This document shows, piece by piece, positions 33,065-42,353 of a stretch of DNA of 51,343 nt. A program made the position numbers and the translations under genes. The stretch lies in the NCBI GenBank assembly GCA_900551715.1, contig URXG01000010.1, forward strand, positions 1-51,343, read 5' to 3'. The notes below the pieces were generated by a model. The model made no database searches. It saw nothing but the letters and a program-made list of their open reading frames with translations, and was not told the origin of the DNA. Position 1 is the first letter of the stretch; each line of letters starts with the position of its first letter. This DNA comes from an uncultured Blautia sp. (GTDB taxonomy: Bacteria; Bacillota; Clostridia; Lachnospirales; Lachnospiraceae).

Positions 33065-35596
33065 CTAAATTTGGTTAGATGTTTCTTCAGCTTTTACAAG
33101 AGTGATTTTTCCGTTATCCAGGCATTCTACAAACTTACGAACAAGCTCTGGATCAAACTGTTTGCCTGCATCCTGGATCAACTTCTCCCGTGCTACTTCT
33201 ACAGGGAAGGCTTTCTTATAGCATCGTACGGATGTCATGGCATCAAAGGAATCTGCTACACACAGGATACGTGCAGTCAGTGGAATATCTTCGCCTGCGA
33301 TCCGGCGCGGATATCCTTTTCCATCATAACGTTCATGGTGACCAATGACCGCCGGGATAACATAATCCAGTGACGGAAGATGTCGGATAATATCAATGGA
33401 AGCTTCTACATGACCTTTGATCATCTCATATTCTTCATCGGTCAGTGATCCAGCTTTATTTAATACACTTTCTGGAATACCAATCTTACCGACATCATGT
33501 AAGAGTGCTGCCTGGCGGATGATCTCGATCATATCTTCGTTCATTCTAAGTGCTCTTGCAAGTGCTGTTGCATAGTAAGCTACATTTGTAGAATGACTGA
33601 AGGTGTAATGGTCCTTTGCATCAATGGCTGCGGTCAATGCATAGATGGTTGACTCGTATTCTTTATAGATATGTGCATGGTTCTTTGCGTGAGCATTTTT
33701 ATTGTTGTTGCGGAACATGGTATCAAAGACCTGAATTCCATTTTTTCCACTATGTTTTACGTGATAAACCGCAAGGTCAACATTTTCCATCAGCTCTTTG
33801 ACATTCTTTGCCGCATATGGTGCAGCACTGATTCCTGCACTGACCGTGATCGGTTTAAGCTTCATGTCGATTCTGCAGTTATTCATAACATAAACCTGTT
33901 TTGCAATGGATTCCACCAGATTTCTGGCAGAGAAAAGATCGTATCCTGGAAGCAGAACAGCAAATTCTTTTGCACCATAGCGGGCAGTATATCCACTTTC
34001 TCCTACGCTGCTATTGATGATGTCTGCAATGCGCTGCAGGCACATGTCGCCTTCTTTTATACCATACAGCTGATTGTATAATTTAAAATCATCTACGTTG
34101 ATAATGGACAGTGCCAGCGAAGCATCTCTGTTTTTCTCGAATTCTTCGTTAAGAACTTCATAAAAATATTTTCGATTTAATAAACCTGTCAGCTCATCGG
34201 TTCTTGCCTCAAGACGGGCGTTCTCATACAGCTTTGCATTTTTGATAGCAATAGATGCCACTGATGTGATGTTTGAGATTATCTCTACTTCATCATATGC
34301 CAGTCTCTTTTTTGAAGAAGATGATGTGATCAGAATCACTCCCGCAAGATTATCACCATCTTTTAATCCGGCACAGTAGCGTGTATGGTTTTTATCCAGC
34401 TGATGTTTTTCCTCTTCCCACATGGACTTGTACTCTACGGAGTAGCGGAAATCACGGTAAATGATCGGTTCTTCGTGGTCTTTCAGCCACTGGACCATTG
34501 GATTTTCTTCTTCAAGGGCAAACGCCAGATCACTTAACGGCTGATCACTTGCAATCCCGCGGTATGGCTCGCCAGGTCCATCCTGCATACAGATATAGAT
34601 GTTTCCAACATCCATCAGATCTTTCATAACACGGATCGTTTTATCCAGGATTTCCTGAAGATCCAGTGTTTTGGAGATTGCTGAATTAAATTCTCTGATC
34701 TTCTCAGCCTGATGGTTTTCTTCTCTGACAAATACGCTGCGGATCAAAAGCTTCCACAGGAAGGTAAAGAATGCATAGATAACCAGGAAAACAATTGCAA
34801 AAACAAGAGTGTAAATTCGAGTATTCTTATCCGGCTGCATGTGGAATAAATTTTGCAGGGATGGAATAATATTTAAGAAAACAAGAATAGAAAACAGGAA
34901 GCCGACACCATAACACAGGGAAGGAGATGCCAGCATCTGCAGACGGAACAAGCGTCTGCGGATCAGTGCGTAGAACAGTAAAAATACGTTTACTACACCA
35001 CTTAATATATCAATCGGAAATCCACTGAAGAACGGAATTCCAAGAAATGCATTTCCTAAGAATAATGCCAGAACTCCCAGCATGACTGGTTCGTACTGGA
35101 CTTTCATAGTCGGATTGTTTTTACAGATCCGTACTATAACTTTAAATAGATGGATCAGGAAAATTGCCGCCGGTATAAAAAATACGATGATCGAAGGCCT
35201 GATCTCATATACAAAAGCTACAGCTCCATTTTTTTCAACCATGTTCGGGGATTCAAGGAAAACTCCAAATTGTGCGTTCACCCAGAAACAGATCAACATA
35301 ATCACAAAGTATATTCTCCCTGAAAGGCCGTTCTTTTCACCGCCAAAAGCAAGTATAAAACGGTAATACGCATATGGCAGAAGCAAAATTCCCAGCAGGG
35401 AAACCTGGTACCAGAATTCACATCCAGGCCAAAGCTGTGCTCGCATAAAGGCAGAGCCTCCGGTCCAGAAAAGCAGGCCTGTCAGCACCACCAAAAAACT
35501 GTTTATTATTTTATTTCTCTTTGCCGTCAAAAACATCAACAGCATAAATCCATAGCACAGCATGGCTATGATCGATATATATCCATAGGTTCCCAT
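33065..35596 (-). CDS. Membrane GAF-GGDEF-HD-GYP signalling protein
   Basis: An 843-aa membrane protein: seven or eight transmembrane helices (1-290), a GAF-like domain (about 310-460), a GGDEF-like domain (about 465-625) and an HD-GYP domain (about 645-830). The HD-GYP motifs are intact (His700-Asp701 in LLHDVGKIGIPE, HHE 753-755, DGKGYP 758-763), predicting cyclic dinucleotide phosphodiesterase activity. The GGDEF signature reads GAKEF (541-545), losing the Gly and Asp needed for cyclase activity, so that domain is probably regulatory. It is the last gene of a three-gene unit, 44 bp after the GH3-like gene. AAGGGGAG precedes ATG. The membrane domain resembles the 7TM sensor region of histidine kinases; the ligand is unknown. 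Confidence 0.87.
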   Translation of the reverse strand: MGTYGYISIIAMLCYGFMLLMFLTAKRNKIINSFLVVLTGLLFWTGGSAFMRAQLWPGCEFWYQVSLLGILLLPYAYYRFILAFGGEKNGLSGRIYFVIMLICFWVNAQFGVFLESPNMVEKNGAVAFVYEIRPSIIVFFIPAAIFLIHLFKVIVRICKNNPTMKVQYEPVMLGVLALFLGNAFLGIPFFSGFPIDILSGVVNVFLLFYALIRRRLFRLQMLASPSLCYGVGFLFSILVFLNIIPSLQNLFHMQPDKNTRIYTLVFAIVFLVIYAFFTFLWKLLIRSVFVREENHQAEKIREFNSAISKTLDLQEILDKTIRVMKDLMDVGNIYICMQDGPGEPYRGIASDQPLSDLAFALEEENPMVQWLKDHEEPIIYRDFRYSVEYKSMWEEEKHQLDKNHTRYCAGLKDGDNLAGVILITSSSSKKRLAYDEVEIISNITSVASIAIKNAKLYENARLEARTDELTGLLNRKYFYEVLNEEFEKNRDASLALSIINVDDFKLYNQLYGIKEGDMCLQRIADIINSSVGESGYTARYGAKEFAVLLPGYDLFSARNLVESIAKQVYVMNNCRIDMKLKPITVSAGISAAPYAAKNVKELMENVDLAVYHVKHSGKNGIQVFDTMFRNNNKNAHAKNHAHIYKEYESTIYALTAAIDAKDHYTFSHSTNVAYYATALARALRMNEDMIEIIRQAALLHDVGKIGIPESVLNKAGSLTDEEYEMIKGHVEASIDIIRHLPSLDYVIPAVIGHHERYDGKGYPRRIAGEDIPLTARILCVADSFDAMTSVRCYKKAFPVEVAREKLIQDAGKQFDPELVRKFVECLDNGKITLVKAEETSNQI

Positions 35597-35640
35597 AAAC
35601 TCCCCTTACTCTACTCTTGTTTTCATTCTTATTTTTAATC

Positions 35641-37266
35641 TTATCTCACTCTGTTCAGGCTTTCCTGTATATCCAGCAGTTCCTTCAGTTCATAATGAGA
35701 AGGACTCATCTGATGTATCTTTTTGCCGGTCTTTTTCTCATAGGCTTCAAATGTCCCACAAGTAAAGATCGTTACCTGCAGAGGATCCATTCCAAGGATC
35801 TTTTTCAGGTCTCTGTAATCCTGATCAATATATTTGAAATATGTACTCAAAAGATCCTTCAAAATATTTGTGCTCATCGCAGTGTTGAGCAGTGCGTCAC
35901 GTTTCAGTTCCACATACATATGCAGATATGGACGATTCTGTTCATTATATTCTTTTGTTGCAACCCAGTTTATGATCGGCAGCTTTGAAAGAGCGATCAC
36001 ACTTCGGATTCCGTTTTCCGAAATCCTTGTAAACCCAGCAATATCAATGATCCACGGCACTCGGTCCACATATTCAAAGCGCGGGATTTTTGTCTCATCT
36101 TCGCGGTTCTCCAGACCAACGCAGCGATACATATCACCACAGCGGTAGCGGGCAAATGCGCCACCTTTGAGAATAGTAAATACGAGTTCGTATTTTTCTC
36201 CCGGCCGAACTTCATCCATCAGATACGTCGGCGGAATGTAAGAAGGATCCTCGTAATTTCTGATCATATCCTTCTCGGTAATAAACTCATAAAACGCTGT
36301 ATCCGGGAAGAAATACATTCCTTTTCTTGTCCAGGTCTCTGTACCCATAATGGATGGCTCCGTGCCGGCAAATAATTCCATTGGACGGATTCCCCAGAGT
36401 TCTTCAAGATCATCCTTGTAACAGATGTTATCCGTGCCGGCCACCATAAATCCTTTCAGATGGAAAAGATCTTTTGGAAGCATTGCCCGATTCTCTTTTT
36501 TGCAGCGACGCTTCGCCTGTATCAGACGTAATATCATATGCGGCTTGCATTTCATGAGACTTGACAGTTCGACTCCGCCGCCTCCACCACCGCTTGTCAA
36601 TGAAGAAAGACTCAGACTTACTGCATAGGCTACGCTTCCAAGTCCAAAGAAAAATCCAAGATCTTTCTTCATTGCCATCTTAAAGCCTAATTTATTTCTT
36701 TCGCTGAAGCTCATATTTACGGCTTCTTTTACTGCTGGCAAAAATTCAATACTGATCTCCTCACCCAGTGCCAACGGAAAAAGTCCGGTAGCAAAAGGAA
36801 GCGGTGCCAGCGCATACAGAAATTTATCCGTAGCAGCCACATCAAAGGCTCCTTTTTCTTTACTGGTCGATAAAATCAGACATGCTGTGACATTATTTCG
36901 ATAGGTATCCAGCATGCTTCGAGTATACGGAGCAACCTTGATCGGATGTTTTCCACCCTCCCAGGTTGTCTGAATCCAGATGACCGGATTCCCCGGAAGC
37001 ATATCCGGCTGCTTGGCAAGCAGAATATCTGCATAATCATCATAAGTTGTCAACGGCACCATTTTTCGGAACTCGTCCAGATTTTTTGGATGCTTTCCTT
37101 TTAAAATGGACTGTCCCAGACCACAGTTGCTCCACAACTTAACCTGTTCCTCCATCAATCGCCGCTGAATCTTCATGTATCCATCCATCGACAGATCCAG
37201 GAATCCACAGTACTGCTGCCAGATTTCTTTATACTGTTGTTTTTTTAATTTTTCTTCTAAATTCAT
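35641..37266 (-). CDS. GH3-family (auxin-responsive-promoter-like) protein
   Basis: A 541-aa protein similar to the GH3 superfamily, whose plant members adenylate carboxylic acids and join them to amino acids. Visible family features: TTYDDY near 74, IQTTWEGGKHPIKVAPYT at about 98-115 (the phosphate-loop position), the AGTEPSIMGTE segment (about 300) and YRCGDMYRCVG (about 377). A run of six Gly lies near 226-231. Bacterial GH3 proteins are largely uncharacterised. It is flanked by a membrane methyltransferase-like gene upstream (21-bp gap) and the HD-GYP gene downstream, suggesting a shared pathway. The acid and amine substrates are unknown. Confidence 0.75.
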   Translation of the reverse strand: MNLEEKLKKQQYKEIWQQYCGFLDLSMDGYMKIQRRLMEEQVKLWSNCGLGQSILKGKHPKNLDEFRKMVPLTTYDDYADILLAKQPDMLPGNPVIWIQTTWEGGKHPIKVAPYTRSMLDTYRNNVTACLILSTSKEKGAFDVAATDKFLYALAPLPFATGLFPLALGEEISIEFLPAVKEAVNMSFSERNKLGFKMAMKKDLGFFFGLGSVAYAVSLSLSSLTSGGGGGGVELSSLMKCKPHMILRLIQAKRRCKKENRAMLPKDLFHLKGFMVAGTDNICYKDDLEELWGIRPMELFAGTEPSIMGTETWTRKGMYFFPDTAFYEFITEKDMIRNYEDPSYIPPTYLMDEVRPGEKYELVFTILKGGAFARYRCGDMYRCVGLENREDETKIPRFEYVDRVPWIIDIAGFTRISENGIRSVIALSKLPIINWVATKEYNEQNRPYLHMYVELKRDALLNTAMSTNILKDLLSTYFKYIDQDYRDLKKILGMDPLQVTIFTCGTFEAYEKKTGKKIHQMSPSHYELKELLDIQESLNRVR

Positions 37267-37287
37267 AGTCTGTCCGCTCCAGATCGA

Positions 37288-37857
37288 TCATTGTTTTCTG
37301 ATACTATGCAGGCATGCCTGTATGCTTTCTCTATTCGGTATTAAAAACGGAGTTGTTTTCTGATATTCCCCATAATTAAAAAATGTCTGTGGAAAAGTCC
37401 ACAGATCCTGAAAAATGATATACAGATAGTTCCAAAAAATCATAAGTAGAAAATAGATTCCCTGTCTCCATCCACCAAACATTCCCCACATGCAAAGATA
37501 TGCCCCTGCGAACCACAAAACTCCGGGATGACGGCACAAGCCGTACACACCCTCAGTATATGCAGTGCGTAATTTGTTTTCTTCACAGTAAGTCTCTTCA
37601 AAGGGAAGGGCAAAAAACAGGGTATATATAAGAAGTACAAAGAAGCCCAGAGCTCCGATTCCAAATCCGAGCATACTTCCGATTCTGTGCTGGCACTGTC
37701 CCCACAAAAGCCAGAGCTCCACAATGAGTGATAAAGCCACCAGAACCGTCCCCAATGCGAAAAATTTTTGTAGAAATGCATTTTTCTTTTTAATGCTGTT
37801 TATATCATAAATAAAATACAGGAGAAATCCTGCACTCCCTAAAATGAACTGCCACAT
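37288..37857 (-). CDS. Membrane methyltransferase-like protein (ICMT/PEMT fold)
   Basis: A 189-aa protein with about five hydrophobic segments. GVYGLCRHPGVLW (103-115) and YGEYQKTTPFLIP near the end match the SAM-binding signature of isoprenylcysteine carboxyl methyltransferase / phospholipid methyltransferase-like membrane enzymes (RHPxxxx and GxxYxxYxxxxPxxIP). The substrate may be a lipid or a carboxyl group; it is unknown. An upstream in-frame start at 37905 exists, but GGGAGAG lies just before ATG at 37857. It is the first gene of the unit with the GH3-like and HD-GYP genes. Confidence 0.72.
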   Translation of the reverse strand: MWQFILGSAGFLLYFIYDINSIKKKNAFLQKFFALGTVLVALSLIVELWLLWGQCQHRIGSMLGFGIGALGFFVLLIYTLFFALPFEETYCEENKLRTAYTEGVYGLCRHPGVLWFAGAYLCMWGMFGGWRQGIYFLLMIFWNYLYIIFQDLWTFPQTFFNYGEYQKTTPFLIPNRESIQACLHSIRKQ

Positions 37858-37934
37858 ATTTTCTCTCCCAATTTTGTACATAATAACACATAAATGCCTT
37901 GTCATACACGTTAAATTATAATAAAAGAGACAAT

Positions 37935-38029
37935 AAATAGCAAGTGCTATTTACTCAGACTGTAGACAAAGTCCTGCTTTTGCAGGGTTTTGTCTACAAT
38001 CTGAAATCGGCTGCAGCCGATTGTTTTTT
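37935..38029 (+). repeat. Three tandem inverted repeats, last one terminator-like
   Basis: An 18-bp near-perfect palindrome AAATAGCAAGTGCTATTT (37935-37952) is followed by a 48-bp hairpin (37956-38003; CAGAC-TGTAGACAAA with TTTGTCTACA-A-TCTG and inner CCTGC/GCAGG), then AATCGGC/GCCGATT (38005-38022) with six T. The last is a plausible plus-strand terminator, although no plus-strand gene precedes it; the middle one looks like a dispersed intergenic element. Confidence 0.7.
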
Positions 38030-38166
38030 CTATTTGTACACGTTGTTCTGCATTTGGATAGATTCTTACTTTTACTGCCCGATTTATTTTTCTCACCTTA
38101 TTCCTACCTGTTTACAAATGATTTCAATTGCTATTTCTGAACAATATGTTCTTTTTTCATTATAAT

Positions 38167-38385
38167 GAAAGTATCAAAAAATCCATCGTTAATGGTCTTG
38201 GAATTTCTATTCTCTCATCTCGTTCTGTCACAGATCTGGAAAAAACAAAGCAGATTCTTCTTTTTCCACTGGAAGAATCTGCTCATAAACGTAATTTTTA
38301 TATTGTATACAATAAAAATCGGATACTGAAACCTCAGGTACGTCTGTTTATCCACTATGTAAAAAATTTTTATACAGAAAACTGA
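38167..38385 (+). pseudogene. LysR-family regulator, C-terminal remnant
   Basis: About 72 residues (KKSIVNGLGISILSSRSV through FYIVYNKNRIL) match the last part of the LysR substrate-binding domain. The helix-turn-helix and most of the effector domain are missing, and sequence identity stops near 38167, just after the tandem inverted repeats. It ends 3 bp before the convergent MBL gene. Non-functional as a regulator. Confidence 0.72.
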
Positions 38386-38387
38386 TT

Positions 38388-39509
38388 TTACCAACACTTC
38401 TTGCAGGCTTCATATCCTTCTGCCAGCGCCTGGGATTCTGTTTCCTGATGTGCATTGGCAGGATTCATATTGCCACAGTCGGGAATGCTGTGATATTTGC
38501 TTCCTGTAGCAGAGATCCATACCATAGCTCCTACAGGTGTGGTATCTTCTGTAGTTGTCTCCTGTTCCTGAACTGCAGTACTCTCCTGGTACTGAGAAGA
38601 TGCAGATACTGTATCCGAAGATGTGCCGTCTCTCTCATCTCCCGGTGTATAGTCATTACAGGGTTCCTGATTCCAGTCAATAGTTTCGCCGTTGGAAAGT
38701 GCAATGCAGGTACCCTGCTCGTCTGTACGGTATACCGGTATATCCATATCGGATAATTTACCCATGGTTTCTGCAGTAGGATGTCCGTAGGAATTGCCTG
38801 CTCCACAACTTACCACAGCCCATGAAGGGGATGTTGCTTCCAGAAGATCCCAGGAAGTAGATGAAGAAGATCCATGATGCCCCAGACAGAGAACATCACT
38901 GTCCAGATTCATTCCGGTACTGATCATATCCTGCTCACTGGTTTCCTCTGCATCTCCCATAAACATGAAACTGTTATCCCCGTTTACAAGACGGATCACA
39001 ACAGAGTTATCATTACTGTTCTGGGAAATTCCGGAAGGTGCCATAACTGTAAAACTTCCGGTTCCAAATTCAAAAGTATCTCCCACAGAAGGATACTGCA
39101 CACTGATTGCATTGGCTGTGGCAGTGTTCATGAAATCATTGAACAGCTGAGAAGTATGTACATAATCAGAACCAAGAATATTTTCCACTTCAAAATTATT
39201 CAGGCAGGCGATCAGACCTCCCAGATGATCCTCATCATAATGGGATGAAATCATATAATCAATGGTTTCTACCTGCTGATCTTTCAGGTACTGTACCACC
39301 TGATCTGCATGAGACCGGCTGCCGCCATCATAAAGAAGATTTTCTCCTGCTGACTGCACCAGTATGGACAACCCCTGCCCTACATCAATAAAATGCACTG
39401 CCATATCTCCTGTGGCAGCTTCCACCTGAATAAAATTTCCCGGCATTACCAGAGAAAGCACCAACAGTAACGATGCAAGAAATGCTGTTACTTTCTTTTG
39501 TTTTTTCAT
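38388..39509 (-). CDS. Secreted metallo-beta-lactamase-fold protein (ComEC C-domain-like)
   Basis: A 373-aa exported protein with a signal peptide at 1-32 (ending VEA-AT). The MBL core resembles the extracellular domain of ComEC/Rec2: FIDVGQGLSILV, the metal motif SSHYDEDHLGG (about 89-99), FMGDAEE and LGHHGSSSSTS. After a Ser/Thr/Gln-rich linker (about 285-325), the C-terminus reads YHSIPDCGNM and GYEACKKCW, an Ada-type metal-binding module often fused to secreted nucleases. Extracellular DNA hydrolysis is a reasonable guess. Its ATG overlaps the stop of the MoxR gene (ATGA), so it belongs to the MoxR-VWA operon. Confidence 0.82.
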   Translation of the reverse strand: MKKQKKVTAFLASLLLVLSLVMPGNFIQVEAATGDMAVHFIDVGQGLSILVQSAGENLLYDGGSRSHADQVVQYLKDQQVETIDYMISSHYDEDHLGGLIACLNNFEVENILGSDYVHTSQLFNDFMNTATANAISVQYPSVGDTFEFGTGSFTVMAPSGISQNSNDNSVVIRLVNGDNSFMFMGDAEETSEQDMISTGMNLDSDVLCLGHHGSSSSTSWDLLEATSPSWAVVSCGAGNSYGHPTAETMGKLSDMDIPVYRTDEQGTCIALSNGETIDWNQEPCNDYTPGDERDGTSSDTVSASSQYQESTAVQEQETTTEDTTPVGAMVWISATGSKYHSIPDCGNMNPANAHQETESQALAEGYEACKKCW

Positions 39510-41005
39510 AATTCCATAATTCTCCTTCGTATTTCTCCACTTACATCTTCAAAAAGAAGATCTCTGTTATAGCGGATATATCTTTCGCATTCATAAGTTT
39601 CCAGGAAACGTACACAGTAAAAATCTGTATTCATGCCTGAAACAAACATTACCATTTCCTGACTGTTATAAAAAGCTGCCTCCATAAAATCAAAAGCATA
39701 TTCCAACATGTCACCAGCCTGATCCCAGGCATCTTCCCACTGCTGCCTGTGGCTTCCAAAAGCTGTCCGCAGAAGATTAAATGCTTCCTCACCCTGAGCT
39801 TCGCTGTTTTCTTTCAGGATCTTTGTATATTGATTCAGAATATCCAGTGCTTTGCGGAGGCTGTATTCTTTCCTGTGTTCCAGAAGACCCGCTTTCTTTT
39901 TGTGGAGCAACTCTCCCTGAAGATTGTCCACATAATCACCCAGCCTCTGGGCTGCTTTTCCACCGGCAAAATCTGTTTTCAGTTCTTTCAGCACAGCAAA
40001 CACCTGATCCAGCACTTCTTCTCTCAGAATCACCTGGCGGATTGCCTGACGGACACCTGAAAAAAGAAGATTTACCACACTGACCTTTTCATCAAATGAC
40101 GCATGGGCTACTTTTTTGACCATGGATTCGGAATTCTGACCTTTCAGAATTTCTGCAATCTGATAATCTTGCTGGTATTTTTGATACAGTTCGTAATATT
40201 CTGCAAATTCTCTGGATACCCTTTCATGCTGAATATACTGGCTAACTACCTCACAGGTCACTCCTTTGTGGAGACTTTCGTATACTTTCATCAGTCTGGA
40301 CAGATCTTCCCAGCCTCTTGGTGTGGCAAACTGTTTCCCGTCAATAGTAGTTTCCATCTGATAAAAACAGTTGTTGCGTAATTCCAGATAGGAAAGGATA
40401 GCAGGATGAAGATTTTCTTTGTATGCATATTCCTTCCATACCTGAAAGTCCGGCTCCACCTGGATCTTTTTAACTCTATCAAGAGTTACCACATCAAAAT
40501 CCCGGACAGACTTATTGTACTCCGGCGGATTTCCTGCTGCCACAATAATCCACCCCTCCGGAATCTTATGATTTCCAAAAGTCTTACACTGAAGGAACTG
40601 CAGCATGGCAGGAGCCAGTGTTTCCGAAACGCAGTTGATCTCATCAATAAAAAGAATTCCTTCTTTCAGACCTGTATCTCGCATTTTGTCATAAATACTT
40701 GCCACGATCTCACTCATGGTATACTCTGTGGCAGAATATTCCCGTCCCCCATATTCCTTCTTTGAAATAAAAGGAAGTCCAATGGCACTCTGTCTGGTAT
40801 GATGGGTAATGGTATAGGAAACAAGCGCTACTTTACACTCTCTTGCAGCCTGTTCCATGATCTGGGTCTTTCCGATTCCAGGTGCCCCAAGGATCAGCAC
40901 CGGTCTCTGGTGAATAGAAGGAATCACATATTCTCCATATTCGTCTTTCATAAGATAGGCCTGTACTGTATCCATAATCTCCTGTTTCGCCTGCTTAATA
41001 TTCAT
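39506..41005 (-). CDS. MoxR-type AAA+ ATPase
   Basis: A 499-aa ATPase with the Walker A GAPGIGKT (40-47), Walker B ILFIDEIN (117-124, Asp121-Glu122) and sensor-1-like VAAGNPPEY; the AAA+ core covers about 1-260. The remainder is helical and charged. MoxR ATPases work as chaperones with VWA partners, and the gene directly upstream (11-bp overlap) encodes a VWA protein. Together they probably remodel a protein substrate, perhaps a metalloenzyme or a ribosome-associated factor given the GTPase gene in the operon. The client is unknown. Confidence 0.85.
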   Translation of the reverse strand: MNIKQAKQEIMDTVQAYLMKDEYGEYVIPSIHQRPVLILGAPGIGKTQIMEQAARECKVALVSYTITHHTRQSAIGLPFISKKEYGGREYSATEYTMSEIVASIYDKMRDTGLKEGILFIDEINCVSETLAPAMLQFLQCKTFGNHKIPEGWIIVAAGNPPEYNKSVRDFDVVTLDRVKKIQVEPDFQVWKEYAYKENLHPAILSYLELRNNCFYQMETTIDGKQFATPRGWEDLSRLMKVYESLHKGVTCEVVSQYIQHERVSREFAEYYELYQKYQQDYQIAEILKGQNSESMVKKVAHASFDEKVSVVNLLFSGVRQAIRQVILREEVLDQVFAVLKELKTDFAGGKAAQRLGDYVDNLQGELLHKKKAGLLEHRKEYSLRKALDILNQYTKILKENSEAQGEEAFNLLRTAFGSHRQQWEDAWDQAGDMLEYAFDFMEAAFYNSQEMVMFVSGMNTDFYCVRFLETYECERYIRYNRDLLFEDVSGEIRRRIMEL

Positions 41006-42353
41006 AATTACCTAACTTCCTCTCTCGTTCCAAAGTTTCTGTATCCAGGATCAGTTTGATGGCCCAGGGCGGCACATCCACATCCCGGTAATCATCTTTC
41101 ATAAAAATAAACGCTGTCTCATAAGGAGGCATTTTTCCGGGAAAAGTGCCGTATCCGTCTGTAAAATAAAGAAGTCCCCGCAAACGGGTAAACGCTCCCA
41201 TTTTCAGAAGATGATCCACATAGGTAAATGCCGGGCGGAAATCGGTTCCTCCAAAACCTTTTACTGTTAAATCACTGAGATATGTCTCCATCTCCTTCTG
41301 ATTATGAATCACAACATCTTCCTGAATACGGTCATCGCACTGAATGATATGCACCTGTATTTTCCTGAAAAAACTCTCTGACTCTGCCAGCACACTGTAA
41401 GTTTCTTCCAGAAATCTGCGGATCAGACTTCCATTACAGGACATGGAGGTATCTACCACAATGACAAAATCTTCGATTTTTTTCATTTCTTTTGTTTCCA
41501 GAGGTTCGATCAGTGGCATATTTCCATAAGTTTCCATGCCAAAGTTATAATAAACAGGATCAAAAGAATCCATGTCTACCTGCATTTCCTCTTTCAGCAC
41601 AGAAAATTTCCGGAGAAATTCCCGGTAGTTATATCTCTTACGGTTTTCTGCCTGAAGATGCTCCATAAGTCCCTGAGAATCCCCTGCTGCTTCTTTTGAA
41701 AAAAGCTCCATTTCCGTCTGCATCTTCCGGCGCATTTCCTCCCATTGCTTCTGTCTGGAAAGCAAGCCCTTTTTGTTCTCGGAAGAATACCAGAAATGAT
41801 GATCGTCTTTTCGGAATTCCTGTTCCAGTTTCTTCAGAGTTTCTTCAGATTCTTTTTCCAGAATCCGATACAGTGCCTCTGCTGTAAAAACACTGAACTG
41901 GTCTTTCCATTGAATATATTTTTCTCTCCGAAAACTGCATGGTCTTATATAAACCACTTTTTCATAAAGTTCATCCAACACATGCTCTACTGTAATATCT
42001 GCTGCCAGATCCCAGATTGGAATATCCCGTTCTTTTCTGTACCAGAGATGGCAGAAAAGACAGTGAAAAAGCTCATGAAGATACATTCTGTTAATAGGAA
42101 CTTTGTATTCCATAAACTGATTTATTAACCACTGAGGATTCACGTAAAGAAGTTTTCCGTCTGTTCCCATATTTCCGGTTCTGCCGGAAGGAACTACCTT
42201 AAGTGCACTTAAGGCTCCATATAGGAAATGCATGGAAACTGCCAGTTCATTTCTGGAATTTTTCATAATATCCTGACAGATATTCAGGATCTCTTCTTCT
42301 TTTTTTCGCTGCTCATGAACAAAATTTCCAAATTTATCCTTTTCTTTTTTCAC
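40995..42353 (-). CDS. VWA-like protein with N-terminal HExxH metallopeptidase-like domain (DUF2201 type)
   Basis: A 452-aa cytoplasmic protein. The N-terminal third contains YLHELFHCLFCHLW with HELFH at 93-97, a zinc-peptidase signature; the middle is a charged helical linker. The C-terminal VWA-like domain has the MIDAS-type motif VIVVDTSMSCNG (Asp301-x-Ser-x-Ser) and later GFGGTDFRPAF. It starts with GTG overlapping the stop of the LRR gene (GTGA) and overlaps moxR by 11 bp. This matches the partner type of MoxR ATPases. Whether it has peptidase activity is unknown. Confidence 0.8.
   Translation of the reverse strand: MKKEKDKFGNFVHEQRKKEEEILNICQDIMKNSRNELAVSMHFLYGALSALKVVPSGRTGNMGTDGKLLYVNPQWLINQFMEYKVPINRMYLHELFHCLFCHLWYRKERDIPIWDLAADITVEHVLDELYEKVVYIRPCSFRREKYIQWKDQFSVFTAEALYRILEKESEETLKKLEQEFRKDDHHFWYSSENKKGLLSRQKQWEEMRRKMQTEMELFSKEAAGDSQGLMEHLQAENRKRYNYREFLRKFSVLKEEMQVDMDSFDPVYYNFGMETYGNMPLIEPLETKEMKKIEDFVIVVDTSMSCNGSLIRRFLEETYSVLAESESFFRKIQVHIIQCDDRIQEDVVIHNQKEMETYLSDLTVKGFGGTDFRPAFTYVDHLLKMGAFTRLRGLLYFTDGYGTFPGKMPPYETAFIFMKDDYRDVDVPPWAIKLILDTETLERERKLGNYEY

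Noticed and set aside
38128..38385. A free-standing small protein of 85 aa
   Set aside because: Its sequence is the C-terminal end of a LysR regulator, and the first dozen codons are unrelated AT-rich sequence.
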